DNA of 64,000 nt, taken from assembly GCA_016235245.1 (NCBI GenBank), contig JACRLO010000001.1, forward strand, positions 1 through 64,000, in the 5' to 3' direction. The stretch comes from Nitrospirota bacterium. GTDB taxonomy: Bacteria; Nitrospirota; Thermodesulfovibrionia; Thermodesulfovibrionales; UBA6898. The notes under the pieces were generated by a model that was given only the letters and a program-made list of their open reading frames with translations, was not told the DNA's origin and searched no databases. Below are positions 9,584 to 17,990 of the stretch, in pieces (position 1 is the stretch's first letter; each line of letters opens with the position of its first letter). The translations under genes were made by a program, and so were the position numbers.

Positions 9584-9772
9584 ATGTATTTAGTTAATGT
9601 CAACATGGATTGCTGCACCGGCTGCGGAGAATGTGTAAACATCTGCCCTGTTCAGGTCTATCAGATGGGTTCTAACGGCAAGACTGACCCTTTTCAGGCA
9701 GGGGAATGCGTCGGCTGCATGAGCTGCGTAGAAGTCTGCCCTGACAAGTGCATCGAAGTAAAAGAAATGTAG
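9584..9772 (+). CDS. 2x[4Fe-4S] ferredoxin-type protein
   Basis: 62 aa with two complete cluster motifs: CCTGCGECVNICP and CVGCMSCVEVCP (C-x2-C-x2-C-x3-C-P in each). This is a low-potential electron carrier of the kind common in anaerobes. The internal asymmetry (a 23-residue linker) resembles bacterial dicluster ferredoxins. Ribosome site AGGAGG precedes the ATG. It is co-transcribed with the cupin gene and followed by a strong terminator. Confidence 0.93.
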   Translation: MYLVNVNMDCCTGCGECVNICPVQVYQMGSNGKTDPFQAGECVGCMSCVEVCPDKCIEVKEM

Positions 9773-9781
9773 CATTCTGAG

Positions 9782-9812
9782 AAGAGGGGAAGCCTGTCTT
9801 CCCCTCTTTTTT
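9782..9812 (+). terminator. Intrinsic terminator after the ferredoxin gene
   Basis: An 11-bp perfect stem (AAGAGGGGAAG / CTTCCCCTCTT) with a short loop runs into a T6 tract, 10 bases after the ferredoxin stop. Textbook rho-independent form. Confidence 0.92.
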
Positions 9813-9922
9813 CCCCCCGCCCCCACTTATTCACAGAATATCCTTTTTCCGAAACATGTTTCAGCCGCAGCAGCATGAAAACGCCTATAATGCTCAGCAG
9901 GATTTTTATTGTAGAATAGACC

Positions 9923-12079
9923 ATGCCGATTGAACTCCAGGGCCAGCTTGAGCGCATCACCTTCCATAGCGAGGAAAACCACTTCACCATCGCAAAGATA
10001 AAGGTCAAAGGACAGCGGGACCTGGTCACGATCGTCGGCAGTCTTTTCTCTGTATCTCCGGGGGAAGTCGTCAAGGTCATCGGAGCTTGGGACAGGCACC
10101 CGAAATTCGGCGAGCAGTTCAAGTTCACCTCCTGCGAGGTCGTTGCCCCTGCCACCCTGCATGGCATCGAAAAATATCTCGGTTCCGGCCTGATCAAGGG
10201 AGTAGGGCCGGTCATGGCTAAACGGCTTATCGAAAAGTTCGGCATCGAAACCCTCGACATTATCGAGCATCAGCCCCAGCGGTTAAGAGAGGTCGAAGGC
10301 ATCGGAGAAAAGAAGCTCGATATGATCAGGGCAGCATGGCAGGAGCAGAGAGAGGTCCGCGACGTAATGCTTTTTCTTCAGAGCCATGATGTCAGTTCTG
10401 CGTACGCCTCAAAGATCTACCGCCAATACGGCAAGACCTCCATAGCAGTCGTAAAAGAGAACCCTTACCGGCTTGCAACAGACATCTTCGGCATCGGTTT
10501 CAGGACAGCGGACGTCATTGCGACGAAACTGGGCATTCCAAAAGACTCTCCGATGCGCGCAGAGGCCGGCATCCTGTACGTGCTCCAGCAGTTTGCGCTG
10601 AACGGCCATGTCTACTATCCGCATGACGGGCTTGTTGAAGAATGCCGTGAGATCCTGAACATCAGGACCGAGATCATAAAAGAAGCGATTGCATCCATTG
10701 CCGCAGAAAAGAGGATCGTCATTGAAGACGGGGCTGTGTACCTGGCAGAGTTCCATGTCGCTGAAAAAGGCATTGCCGAAAACCTCAGGGAACTGAACAG
10801 GACCCAGCGCAGACTCTTTATGGCAGATCGTGACAAGGCCCTTGAGACCGTGCAGAAGAGCCTGCATATAAGGCTTGCCGAAAACCAGGCAAAGGCGATC
10901 ATCGAATCCCTTGATGCAAAGGTGATGGTGATCACCGGCGGACCGGGCACAGGTAAGACGACCATTATCAAGGCGATCATCACGCTGCATGCGCTCTCGG
11001 GCATGAGCATCCTGCTTGCAGCCCCTACCGGAAGGGCAGCCAAGCGAATGTCAGAGGCAACAGGCCATGAGGCAAAGACCATTCACCGCCTGCTCGAGTA
11101 CAGCCCGAAAAATGAGGGCGGGTTCAAGAGGACCGAGCAGAACCCGCTTAATGCAGACCTGATCGTGATCGATGAGACTTCCATGGTCGACACCGTGCTT
11201 ATGTATCATCTGCTGAAGGCAGTGCCGAAGCAGGCAACACTTATCCTTGTGGGCGATATTGACCAGCTGCCCTCAGTCGGCGCGGGCAACGTTCTGAGGG
11301 ATATCATTGATTCAAGACAGGTGCCCTGCATCAGGCTGAACCAGATCTTCAGGCAGGCACAGAAGAGCCTTATCATTGTAAATGCCCACCACATCAACCG
11401 GGGCGATATGCCGCTCACGCAGGCTGAGCAGGACGCAGATCAGGACTTCTATTTTATCCAGATAGAGGAGCCTGAGAAGGTGCTCGAAAAGATCATCGAA
11501 CTCTGCGCAACGAAGGTCCCGGAGAAATTCGGTTTTGACGCGGCAAACGACATACAGGTGCTCACTCCCATGCACCGGGGTGTTGTTGGCGCATCGAACC
11601 TCAATGCAGAGCTCCAGAAGCATCTTAATCATTCTGCTGACGAACTGCATCGGGGCGGAAGGGTCTTCAAGGTCAGGGACAAGGTGATGCAGATACGGAA
11701 CAACTATGACAAGGATGTGTTTAACGGCGACATCGGCAGGATCGCTGCCATTAACAGGGAAGACCAGGAGGTGATGGTCGATTATGACGGGAAGGCAGTG
11801 GCGTACGACTTCTCTGAACTTGACGAGCTGATACTGGCCTATGCCATCTCCGTGCATAAATCGCAGGGGAGCGAATACCCTGTGGTGATCATGCCGGTCC
11901 TGACGCAGCACTACATGCTGCTCCAGAGGAACCTCCTCTATACTGCGGTCACCCGCGGCAAGAAGCTCGTTATCCTGATCGGCACGAAAAAGGCGGTCAA
12001 CATCGCGATCAGAAACAACAAACCGTCGGAGAGATATACAAAGCTGAAAGAACGGCTTATGGGAAGGCAGGGATCCTGA
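9923..12079 (+). CDS. recD2: RecD2-type 5'-3' DNA helicase
   Basis: 718 aa, the usual size for RecD2 (RecD-like helicases working without RecBC). The N-terminal region (1-~90) is an OB-like domain. Helix-hairpin-helix repeats follow (IKGVGPVMAKRL, LREVEGIGEKKL, IFGIGFRTADVIA). The motor starts with Walker A GGPGTGKTT near 340 and Walker B DLIVIDETSMVD near 415, and ends with motif VI-type VTRGKK. TGATG overlap couples it to the following yhcH-like gene. A TATAAT at 9886-9891 may be its -10 box; the ribosome site is poor. Confidence 0.95.
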   Translation: MPIELQGQLERITFHSEENHFTIAKIKVKGQRDLVTIVGSLFSVSPGEVVKVIGAWDRHPKFGEQFKFTSCEVVAPATLHGIEKYLGSGLIKGVGPVMAKRLIEKFGIETLDIIEHQPQRLREVEGIGEKKLDMIRAAWQEQREVRDVMLFLQSHDVSSAYASKIYRQYGKTSIAVVKENPYRLATDIFGIGFRTADVIATKLGIPKDSPMRAEAGILYVLQQFALNGHVYYPHDGLVEECREILNIRTEIIKEAIASIAAEKRIVIEDGAVYLAEFHVAEKGIAENLRELNRTQRRLFMADRDKALETVQKSLHIRLAENQAKAIIESLDAKVMVITGGPGTGKTTIIKAIITLHALSGMSILLAAPTGRAAKRMSEATGHEAKTIHRLLEYSPKNEGGFKRTEQNPLNADLIVIDETSMVDTVLMYHLLKAVPKQATLILVGDIDQLPSVGAGNVLRDIIDSRQVPCIRLNQIFRQAQKSLIIVNAHHINRGDMPLTQAEQDADQDFYFIQIEEPEKVLEKIIELCATKVPEKFGFDAANDIQVLTPMHRGVVGASNLNAELQKHLNHSADELHRGGRVFKVRDKVMQIRNNYDKDVFNGDIGRIAAINREDQEVMVDYDGKAVAYDFSELDELILAYAISVHKSQGSEYPVVIMPVLTQHYMLLQRNLLYTAVTRGKKLVILIGTKKAVNIAIRNNKPSERYTKLKERLMGRQGS

Positions 12080-12534
12080 TGATCTGTGATGCTCTGAATA
12101 ACTTCGCTGCATACCTTTGCCTCCATCCTCACTTTGCCGACGTTCTCGCCTTTCTGAAAACCCATGAAACCACCCTGCCGGCTTTGCCGCCGGGGACATA
12201 TGACATTAATGGCAGCGGCTCCTTTGCCTCGGTCAGTGAATATACATCAAAGCCCGAGAGTGAAGGATTTCTGGAGTATCACAGGAAATTCATAGACATC
12301 CAGGTCGTCATTATGGGAAGGGAAACGATCGGCATTGCCCGGAAGGACCGTTGCAACGATCAGGGATATCAGGAAGAGAAAGATCTGGGCAAAGTGGATG
12401 GCACAGCAGATTTCATCCTGATGGATACAAACAATTTTGCGATATTCTTTCCGCAGGATGCCCATATGCCGCAGCTCTCCTGTTCCGATCAGCGGGAAAG
12501 AGTAAAAAAGGTGGTCTTCAAGATCCCGGTATAG
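12079..12534 (+). CDS. YhcH/YjgK/YiaL family protein
   Basis: 151 aa, matching the EbgC/YhcH/YiaL family size. Family motifs are EYHRKFIDIQVVIMGRE (metal-site His and Glu) and FAIFFPQDAHMPQL (second metal cluster). The cupin-like fold binds a divalent metal. Members have been linked to sugar or sialic-acid metabolism, but no sugar genes are nearby. Its ATG overlaps the recD2 stop (TGATG), so it is translated from the same mRNA; no functional link to DNA repair is evident. Confidence 0.9.
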   Translation: MICDALNNFAAYLCLHPHFADVLAFLKTHETTLPALPPGTYDINGSGSFASVSEYTSKPESEGFLEYHRKFIDIQVVIMGRETIGIARKDRCNDQGYQEEKDLGKVDGTADFILMDTNNFAIFFPQDAHMPQLSCSDQRERVKKVVFKIPV

Positions 12535-13209
12535 TTACGTATTAATCCGCATTCTCTGCACGTTTTTTATCTGTCGGTCATGAAAACGGGCTAATAGGGC
12601 AATGGCTGCCGATGCCCCGAGGAACGCAAAAAACATGTCAGACTGGGTGTCCCACATATCTCCCTGGGTGCCGAGGAATTCCTCTGCCCCCTGGCCAAGT
12701 GCAAGAGCGGCCCACCATTCGATCAGTTCATACCATGCGCTTATCGCCATGGCCACACATATTGAGAGAAAAGCTGCCATCTTTCGGCCCGAAACGTAAG
12801 AACCACGAAGAAAAATCTCCCGCGCAATAAGAGCCGGCACAAGGCCCTGTGCAAAGTGGCCGATCTTGTCGTAAGGATTGCGGCTGAGTGACAGCAGGTC
12901 CTGCAGCCAGAAGCCGAAGGGTACGCGTGCGTATGTATATGCTCCGCCAGCCATCAGGATTATCGCATGGACGAATATGAGGCCATACAGCAATGACGTA
13001 AGCGGGAGGCGGCGATAGGTCGCCGCAAGCACAGGCCACACGATCAGAATAGGGGCGACCTCCATAAGCCATGTGGCACGGTCAAACGGCCGGATTCCGG
13101 AGATGAGGAGAAGCAGGAAAAGGATAAGTCCGGACAGAAGCAGGATTCGCCCGCGTGTCAAAACCGCACCCTGCTCTTCATGAAAATGCACCGCACCAGG
13201 AGTATACAC
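12535..13209 (-). CDS. YjdF-like (DUF2238) membrane protein
   Basis: About 224 aa with five to six membrane helices. The motif set NPYDKIGHFAQGLVPAL, SAWYELIEWWAA and GTQGDMWDTQSDM is characteristic of the YjdF/DUF2238 family (conserved His, Glu and two Asp within the membrane), whose function is unknown. The start is uncertain: the GTG at 13209 has no clear ribosome site, and an in-frame TTG or GTG up to about 16 codons later may be used. It converges with the yhcH-like gene with no spacer. Confidence 0.85.
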   Translation of the reverse strand: MYTPGAVHFHEEQGAVLTRGRILLLSGLILFLLLLISGIRPFDRATWLMEVAPILIVWPVLAATYRRLPLTSLLYGLIFVHAIILMAGGAYTYARVPFGFWLQDLLSLSRNPYDKIGHFAQGLVPALIAREIFLRGSYVSGRKMAAFLSICVAMAISAWYELIEWWAALALGQGAEEFLGTQGDMWDTQSDMFFAFLGASAAIALLARFHDRQIKNVQRMRINT

Positions 13210-13210
13210 C

Positions 13211-13243
13211 GGGAAAGGGCGGCATGTACGACCGCCCTTTCCC
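13211..13243 (-). terminator. Hairpin after the cytochrome gene
   Basis: A 12-bp perfect stem (GGGAAAGGGCGG / CCGCCCTTTCCC) with a 9-base loop lies 15 bases beyond the cytochrome stop. No clear U-tract follows on the minus strand, so it may act as a weak terminator or mRNA-stabilising hairpin. Confidence 0.55.
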
Positions 13244-13257
13244 GTGTTCCCGAGAGG

Positions 13258-13575
13258 TTACTTCTTATGGCACTTTGCGCAGTTTGCTGCATCGCTGCTC
13301 TTGAAGGCCTTGGTGCCGTTATGGCACTCGCCGCAGAACTTTGCTGCATTCATCTCTGCCATCGTGATCTTTGCAGAACCCTTCTTCATCTGAAAGATCT
13401 TGGTGTGGCAGTCATTACACTTAAGGCCCTTGTCAGCATGGGTCTTGCCGTCGAACACGACCTTGCCTGCGCTGCCGCCCGCATAATCAACGGTCTTTCC
13501 CGGAGGCACTGCAAGTGCGCTCCCCACAAATGCCACGATCACCAGAACTACTACTGCCAATACGGTCTTCTTCAT
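13258..13575 (-). CDS. Periplasmic triheme c7-type cytochrome
   Basis: 105 aa. Residues 1-22 form a Sec signal peptide (MKKT..., ending SALA). Three CxxCH haem sites follow: CNDCH, CGECH and CAKCH, with extra His residues (such as KTHADKG) for distal ligation. That is the layout of cytochrome c7 / c3-family proteins such as PpcA, which shuttle electrons across the periplasm. A strong ribosome site (AGGAGG) precedes the ATG. No partner reductase is adjacent; a hairpin follows the gene. Confidence 0.93.
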   Translation of the reverse strand: MKKTVLAVVVLVIVAFVGSALAVPPGKTVDYAGGSAGKVVFDGKTHADKGLKCNDCHTKIFQMKKGSAKITMAEMNAAKFCGECHNGTKAFKSSDAANCAKCHKK

Positions 13576-13699
13576 CTTTCCTGATCCTCCTTATGGAATA
13601 TTGGGCGGCCAAGCCGCCTGTGTCTACTCATGCCTTTGTCTGTTCCTGCCCATACCATACCACGCAATTATGAATAAGCTGCGACCGCATTATGAAGGA

Positions 13700-15079
13700 T
13701 TATGAATTCAGTAATGCAGGTCTGTCCGGCAGTGTTACGGTAAATGTCGATCCATTGCCGTATTCGCTCGATGCGGTTATGGTGCCTTCATGGGCCAGGA
13801 CCAGTTCCTTCGTAATTGCAAGCCCCAGTCCGAGGCCTCCCCTACTGGCCTTGTAGAACCGTTCGAAGATAAACGGCAGGTCCTCTTTTTTTATCCCCTC
13901 GCCGGTATCTTCGACCTTGACTGCAATCATTTTTGTTTCATTCCCGATCCAGGACTCCACCCCGACCTTCACCACTCCCCCCCGCTGAGTTGCCTTGAGC
14001 GCATTGCTCAGGAGATTAATCACGATCTGACTCAGTCGGTCAGGATCGGCATACAGCGTGGTCCCCTCCCTGCAGTCAAGAACCAGCTCCACACCCTTGT
14101 CGCTGAACATTTTACGGTACCGCTCGATAATATTCCGAAGGAATATATCAAGACTGATTGACCGCCTGTCAAGATTGAGACTGCTGGCTTCTGCGAGAGA
14201 GAGTTCTTCGAGCCCCTCGATAATGGCCTTGAACCGTCCGATCTCTCCATAAAGAGACTGGATATGGTCCTGATCAAGGGGTATCAGACCGTCCATCATG
14301 CCTTCAAGTTCGCCGCGTATCGCGCTTACCGGCGTCCTGAGTTCGTGCGCAATGTTTGAAGTCATTTTTTTCCTGAGCGACTCCTGGACCTCAAGCGCAT
14401 GGGCCATTTTATTGAACGCCTCGGAAAGCCTGCTGATTTCGTCAATGCTTGATGCTGCCACCCTGCTGCTCAGATTACCCTCCGCAATAGCAGCAACCGC
14501 TCTGGTAAGCTGCTCAACGGGGGTCGTCAGTCTTTTGGAAAAAATAATACTTAAGAGCACCGCTGCGCCGCCCATCCCAAGGAGTGAGATAATGAGCAGC
14601 CTGTTTGAACGTTTGACAAAATAAAGTTCCTTCTGGCTGCGCAGGAATCTCAGATCTACCCTTCCGATCTCCTTGCCGGAAAGAAAAAGTGCATGGGGCT
14701 GGAAACTGCTCGCTTCATCTTTATATCTGAGGATTGATATGGCTACGATCCGCTTTTTTACATAGGGAGAAAGGATATTGACTGCGCTGTCCGTATCGAT
14801 CACGAAGGAGCCGTCTGCATCATAGAGTTTCATCTCAAAGCCTAACATAAGAGCCCAGACCGTGTTTTCAATAATCTCGGCGTTCGGCCAGACGCCATAC
14901 TTTTCAAACGTGCTTTCAAGTGACGTAGTGATCCACGATGCCCTGTCCTCTACCTCCCCCTCAAGATAGCCCCTGAAATCCCTCACCATAAGTTCCCGCA
15001 CAATAAGCGCAGATGAAAGGGCGATTGCGGAGACGGAAATGAGGATAAGAAATACCCTGAACCAGAGCTGTCTATACAT
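13700..15079 (-). CDS. Membrane sensor histidine kinase (HAMP, HisKA, HATPase)
   Basis: 459 aa from the ATG at 15079, which overlaps the stop of the upstream regulator by 8 bases; a longer reading frame upstream is only overlap. TM1 is at about residues 5-28, a ~130-residue periplasmic sensor follows, and TM2 is at ~163-185. After HAMP (LTTPVEQLTRAVAAIAEGNL) come the H-box NIAHELRTPVSAIRGE (His about 244) and the N, G1 and G2 boxes (NLLSNALKA, VEDTGEGI, GGLGLGLAI). It forms a two-component pair with the OmpR-type gene; the signal is unknown. Confidence 0.95.
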   Translation of the reverse strand: MYRQLWFRVFLILISVSAIALSSALIVRELMVRDFRGYLEGEVEDRASWITTSLESTFEKYGVWPNAEIIENTVWALMLGFEMKLYDADGSFVIDTDSAVNILSPYVKKRIVAISILRYKDEASSFQPHALFLSGKEIGRVDLRFLRSQKELYFVKRSNRLLIISLLGMGGAAVLLSIIFSKRLTTPVEQLTRAVAAIAEGNLSSRVAASSIDEISRLSEAFNKMAHALEVQESLRKKMTSNIAHELRTPVSAIRGELEGMMDGLIPLDQDHIQSLYGEIGRFKAIIEGLEELSLAEASSLNLDRRSISLDIFLRNIIERYRKMFSDKGVELVLDCREGTTLYADPDRLSQIVINLLSNALKATQRGGVVKVGVESWIGNETKMIAVKVEDTGEGIKKEDLPFIFERFYKASRGGLGLGLAITKELVLAHEGTITASSEYGNGSTFTVTLPDRPALLNS

Positions 15080-15770
15080 CTTTTTTGATCGAAAAGCGAT
15101 AGCCCACGCCATAAATGGTAAGAATGACGGCAGGGTTTTTGGGATCATCCTCGATCTTGCGCCTGATGTTTTTGATATGCGCGTCAATGCTTCGCTCATA
15201 CCCCTCGAACTGATATCCGAGGGCCCTATCAACAAGCTCCTCGCGCGTAAAAACCTTTCCTGGTGCTGAGGCAAGGCTGAAGAGAACCTTAAACTCGGTC
15301 GGCGTGATATCAACCGACGTGCCGTGTTTCTTCACCACATAGCTCTGGCCGTCGATCAAAAGGCTTCCATTGCTGAAACTCATCGGTTCTGCTGAACTGA
15401 GGTCTTCCTTCTTTGCCCTTTTCAGAAGCGCCTTAACGCGGTAGACCAGTTCCCTTGGGCTGAAGGGCTTCACCACGTAATCATCGGCACCGAGCGCAAA
15501 ACCTGCTACGCGCTCCTCCTCGGAAGATTTTGAGGTAAGCATGATGATCGGGATATCTCCGCTCTCCTTGATTTCCTGACAGACTTCCTCACCGCTGGTG
15601 TCAGGGAGCATGAGATCAAGAATCACCAGCAGTGGTTTCTGCTTCAGCAGCGCTGCCGTTGCCTCCTTCCCCTTCTCGAACTGCAGGACTCTGAATCCGG
15701 CCTCCTCGAGATAGACCTTCACGACCGTTGAAATCTTCCTGTCATCTTCAATGACAAATATCGTCTGCAT
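15072..15770 (-). CDS. OmpR/PhoB-family response regulator
   Basis: 232 aa. The receiver has acidic pair ED(D) at 8-10, phospho-acceptor Asp52 in VILDLMLPD, Thr in MLTSKSS and Lys in DDYVVKPF. The C-terminal winged helix (FKVLFSLASAPGKVFTREEL, YERSIDAHIKNIRRKI, YGVGYRF) is of OmpR type. It is cognate to the overlapping histidine kinase. The ATG lies 9 bases from the YkgJ-like gene upstream, so the three may be one transcript. Confidence 0.96.
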   Translation of the reverse strand: MQTIFVIEDDRKISTVVKVYLEEAGFRVLQFEKGKEATAALLKQKPLLVILDLMLPDTSGEEVCQEIKESGDIPIIMLTSKSSEEERVAGFALGADDYVVKPFSPRELVYRVKALLKRAKKEDLSSAEPMSFSNGSLLIDGQSYVVKKHGTSVDITPTEFKVLFSLASAPGKVFTREELVDRALGYQFEGYERSIDAHIKNIRRKIEDDPKNPAVILTIYGVGYRFSIKKDV

Positions 15771-15778
15771 AGTCCTGA

Positions 15779-16546
15779 TTATACCCTCTGGATCCGGTCT
15801 CTATTCCCCCGGCTTGAGGGACCATTTACGTCCTCCATCTTTCCGGATAGTGCCTTCCAGTCATATTCCTGCAGGTTCACGGCCCTCGCGTTGAGGACCT
15901 TATTCCTGACAGCCTGGGTTCGTTCTGAATCCTTTATGATACCGTAAAACGGAAGCATGACAAAAAATGCCCGGTCAATAAAGTCAGGCAGGGGCGTCAG
16001 GACATCTGCTCTCCTGGTATGAAAAGGGTCTTCGCCCTGGCCGCACGGTTTCGTAAAAACAATGAACTGCCTGCAGGCAACGGGACGCACAGGGTAGATC
16101 GAACAGGCATTCTCAATGAGAAACGGGCAGGGAGGTCTTCCCGCATGGCCTGCAAGCTGCTCAATAAGAACGTTCCTGATCTGCCCCGTCATCTTTTCGA
16201 TTGCATACCAGTATATGCCGGCGAGTTCAAGCGGATAGACCGGAATGTCAGTATGCGTCTTACAGCAGGCTCCACAGCCTTCACGGCATGCAGTCCTTCT
16301 CAGTGTTTTTCTTTTTTCCCGTTTTATGGCGATGTCTATGCCTCTGTCGATGATCTCGTAGGCGTCCAGGAGCATCGGAAGCCATGCAAAGCGCGCCTCG
16401 TCTTCGGGAGCGCAAAAGCGCCTTATCTCAGTATCTGCTGACTTTCTCGTTTTTTTCACTTTATCAATACCGCAAGTCCGTACTATCACAACATACCACG
16501 AAGTCTGATTTATTTGCCTTATTATAGCAAGACTTCTTCTTTTCAA
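15779..16546 (-). CDS. YkgJ-family cysteine-cluster protein
   Basis: 255 aa when started at the TTG at 16546, which has AGGAGG four bases upstream; later GTG starts are possible. It holds the YkgJ signature [12 protein letters not shown] near residue 90, then [22 protein letters not shown], giving eight cysteines in the usual spacing for a zinc or Fe-S cluster. The family's biochemical role is unsettled; several members accompany oxidases or modification enzymes. It is probably co-transcribed with the downstream two-component system. Confidence 0.87.
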   Translation of the reverse strand: MKRRSLAIIRQINQTSWYVVIVRTCGIDKVKKTRKSADTEIRRFCAPEDEARFAWLPMLLDAYEIIDRGIDIAIKREKRKTLRRTACREGCGACCKTHTDIPVYPLELAGIYWYAIEKMTGQIRNVLIEQLAGHAGRPPCPFLIENACSIYPVRPVACRQFIVFTKPCGQGEDPFHTRRADVLTPLPDFIDRAFFVMLPFYGIIKDSERTQAVRNKVLNARAVNLQEYDWKALSGKMEDVNGPSSRGNRDRIQRV

Positions 16547-16662
16547 GTCGCCTCCTGCGGGGAATCAGAGCAGCGGAACCACGGTCTGATCGCAGAGGGG
16601 TACCATATTTATTTATTCACGAAATTACGGTAAGGTATCATGGTGAAAACAATGGAGACAAG

Positions 16663-17607
16663 ATGATCGAACCGGGGGGGACACTTGCACGGTTTGCATG
16701 GCTTTCGATAGCCGCCGCCATCTTAACGATGGCGCTGAAGACTGCCGCATATCTGTTGACCGGCTCAGTAGGACTGCTGTCAGATGCCATGGAATCGCTG
16801 GTAAATCTGGCCGGCGCTCTTATGGCTCTTGCCATGCTCACCGTAGCGGCTCGTCCCGCCGATGAAGACCACGCGTACGGCCATAGCAAGGCCGAGTATT
16901 TTTCAAGCGGCGTTGAAGGCGCTCTTATCCTGATAGCGGCAATCAGCATTGCCGTTGCTGCCGTGCAGCGCCTAATCACGCCGAAACCCCTTGAACAGAT
17001 CGGACTGGGGCTCATCGTCTCAGTTGCTGCCTCACTGGTCAACCTGTTCGTTGCACTTATCCTGCTTAAGGCAGCAAAAAGCTATAACTCAATCACCCTG
17101 AAGGCCAATGCCCATCACCTGCTGACAGACGTCTGGACCTCAGCCGGTGTTTTGGTCGGCGTTGGTCTGGTGGCCATTACCGGATGGCAGCGCCTGGACC
17201 CCATCGTTGCCATTATTGTCGCCGCCAATATTGTCTGGTCAGGTGTCCGCATTGTCCGTGAATCCGTATTCGGGCTGATGGATGCTTCGCTGCCAATCGA
17301 AGACCTCGGCATAGTGCAGGGCGTGCTGGACCGGTATTGCGGGGAGGATATCCAGTGCCATGCGCTGCGGACACGGCAGGGCGGTTCACGAAAATTCGTA
17401 TCCTTTCATGTGCTAGTGCCGGGTGACTGGACCGTCGATAAGGGACACAACCTTCTGGAACAGATGGAGACTGATCTCCGCAGTGCCTTGCCGAATGTGA
17501 CGGTATTTACGCATCTTGAATCAATACATGACCCTGTCTCCTGGGACGACATACCTCTGGACCGTTCCGAATGTCCCCGTCAGGATAACAATCTCCCGAT
17601 CCCCTAA
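16663..17607 (+). CDS. Cation diffusion facilitator (CDF) transporter
   Basis: 314 aa with six predicted TM helices and a C-terminal cytoplasmic ferredoxin-like domain (from ~205). TM2 has [12 protein letters not shown] and TM5 has [16 protein letters not shown] (HxxxD). In TM2 the position often filled by His is Glu (D-x2-E), a variant found in part of the family, so metal preference cannot be assigned between Zn, Fe, Mn, Co or Cd. The inter-helix motif [19 protein letters not shown] is typical. It exports divalent metals by proton antiport. Confidence 0.92.
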   Translation: MIEPGGTLARFAWLSIAAAILTMALKTAAYLLTGSVGLLSDAMESLVNLAGALMALAMLTVAARPADEDHAYGHSKAEYFSSGVEGALILIAAISIAVAAVQRLITPKPLEQIGLGLIVSVAASLVNLFVALILLKAAKSYNSITLKANAHHLLTDVWTSAGVLVGVGLVAITGWQRLDPIVAIIVAANIVWSGVRIVRESVFGLMDASLPIEDLGIVQGVLDRYCGEDIQCHALRTRQGGSRKFVSFHVLVPGDWTVDKGHNLLEQMETDLRSALPNVTVFTHLESIHDPVSWDDIPLDRSECPRQDNNLPIP

Positions 17608-17660
17608 TCTTTGAGTGCTGTCGCTTGCTATGCAGTCCGGTTCCTTTTTATACTTCAGGC

Positions 17661-17948
17661 ATGACAAATACCTGCGGCATATGCAAATACGGGTATGACA
17701 CCAAGCCGGCCGGAGAAAAGCCTTCAGCAGGCACGATCTGGTGCGGTAAACGCAAGATTCAGATGGCTAAACACCGTCAGATGGACTGTTTCATGCCTAT
17801 GCCCGGTATGAAGATCCATCACTGCGTTGACTGCAAGCGGGCCAAGATAACTCTGCCCTCAGGCGGCGCGCTCCAGCTTGGCAATGTCTGGTGCGACAGA
17901 AAGAAGACCGAGATACATAAGATGCGCAGTATGGACTGTTTCGAATAA
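17661..17948 (+). CDS. Small protein with two tandem four-Cys repeats
   Basis: 95 aa from the ATG at 17661; a TTG 12 codons earlier is less likely. The protein is two copies of one ~40-residue unit: C-x2-C, ~19 residues, W-C, a Lys/Arg-rich stretch, then R-x-MDCF. Copy 1 has CGICKYG...IWCGKRKI...RQMDCF; copy 2 has CVDCKRA...VWCDRKKT...RSMDCF. Four Cys per unit suggests a zinc ribbon or small Fe-S/rubredoxin-like knot. I do not recognise a named family. It lies 53 bases after the CDF gene and may be co-expressed with it. Confidence 0.8.
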   Translation: MTNTCGICKYGYDTKPAGEKPSAGTIWCGKRKIQMAKHRQMDCFMPMPGMKIHHCVDCKRAKITLPSGGALQLGNVWCDRKKTEIHKMRSMDCFE

Positions 17949-17990
17949 GCCCTGTTGATCCTCTTTCCCTTCCCCTGTTGCAAGCGATAG

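Noticed and set aside
13604-13618. GGCGGC-CAA-GCCGCC palindrome before the cytochrome gene as an operator
   Set aside because: Short G+C palindromes are expected by chance; it has no T-run and no second copy.
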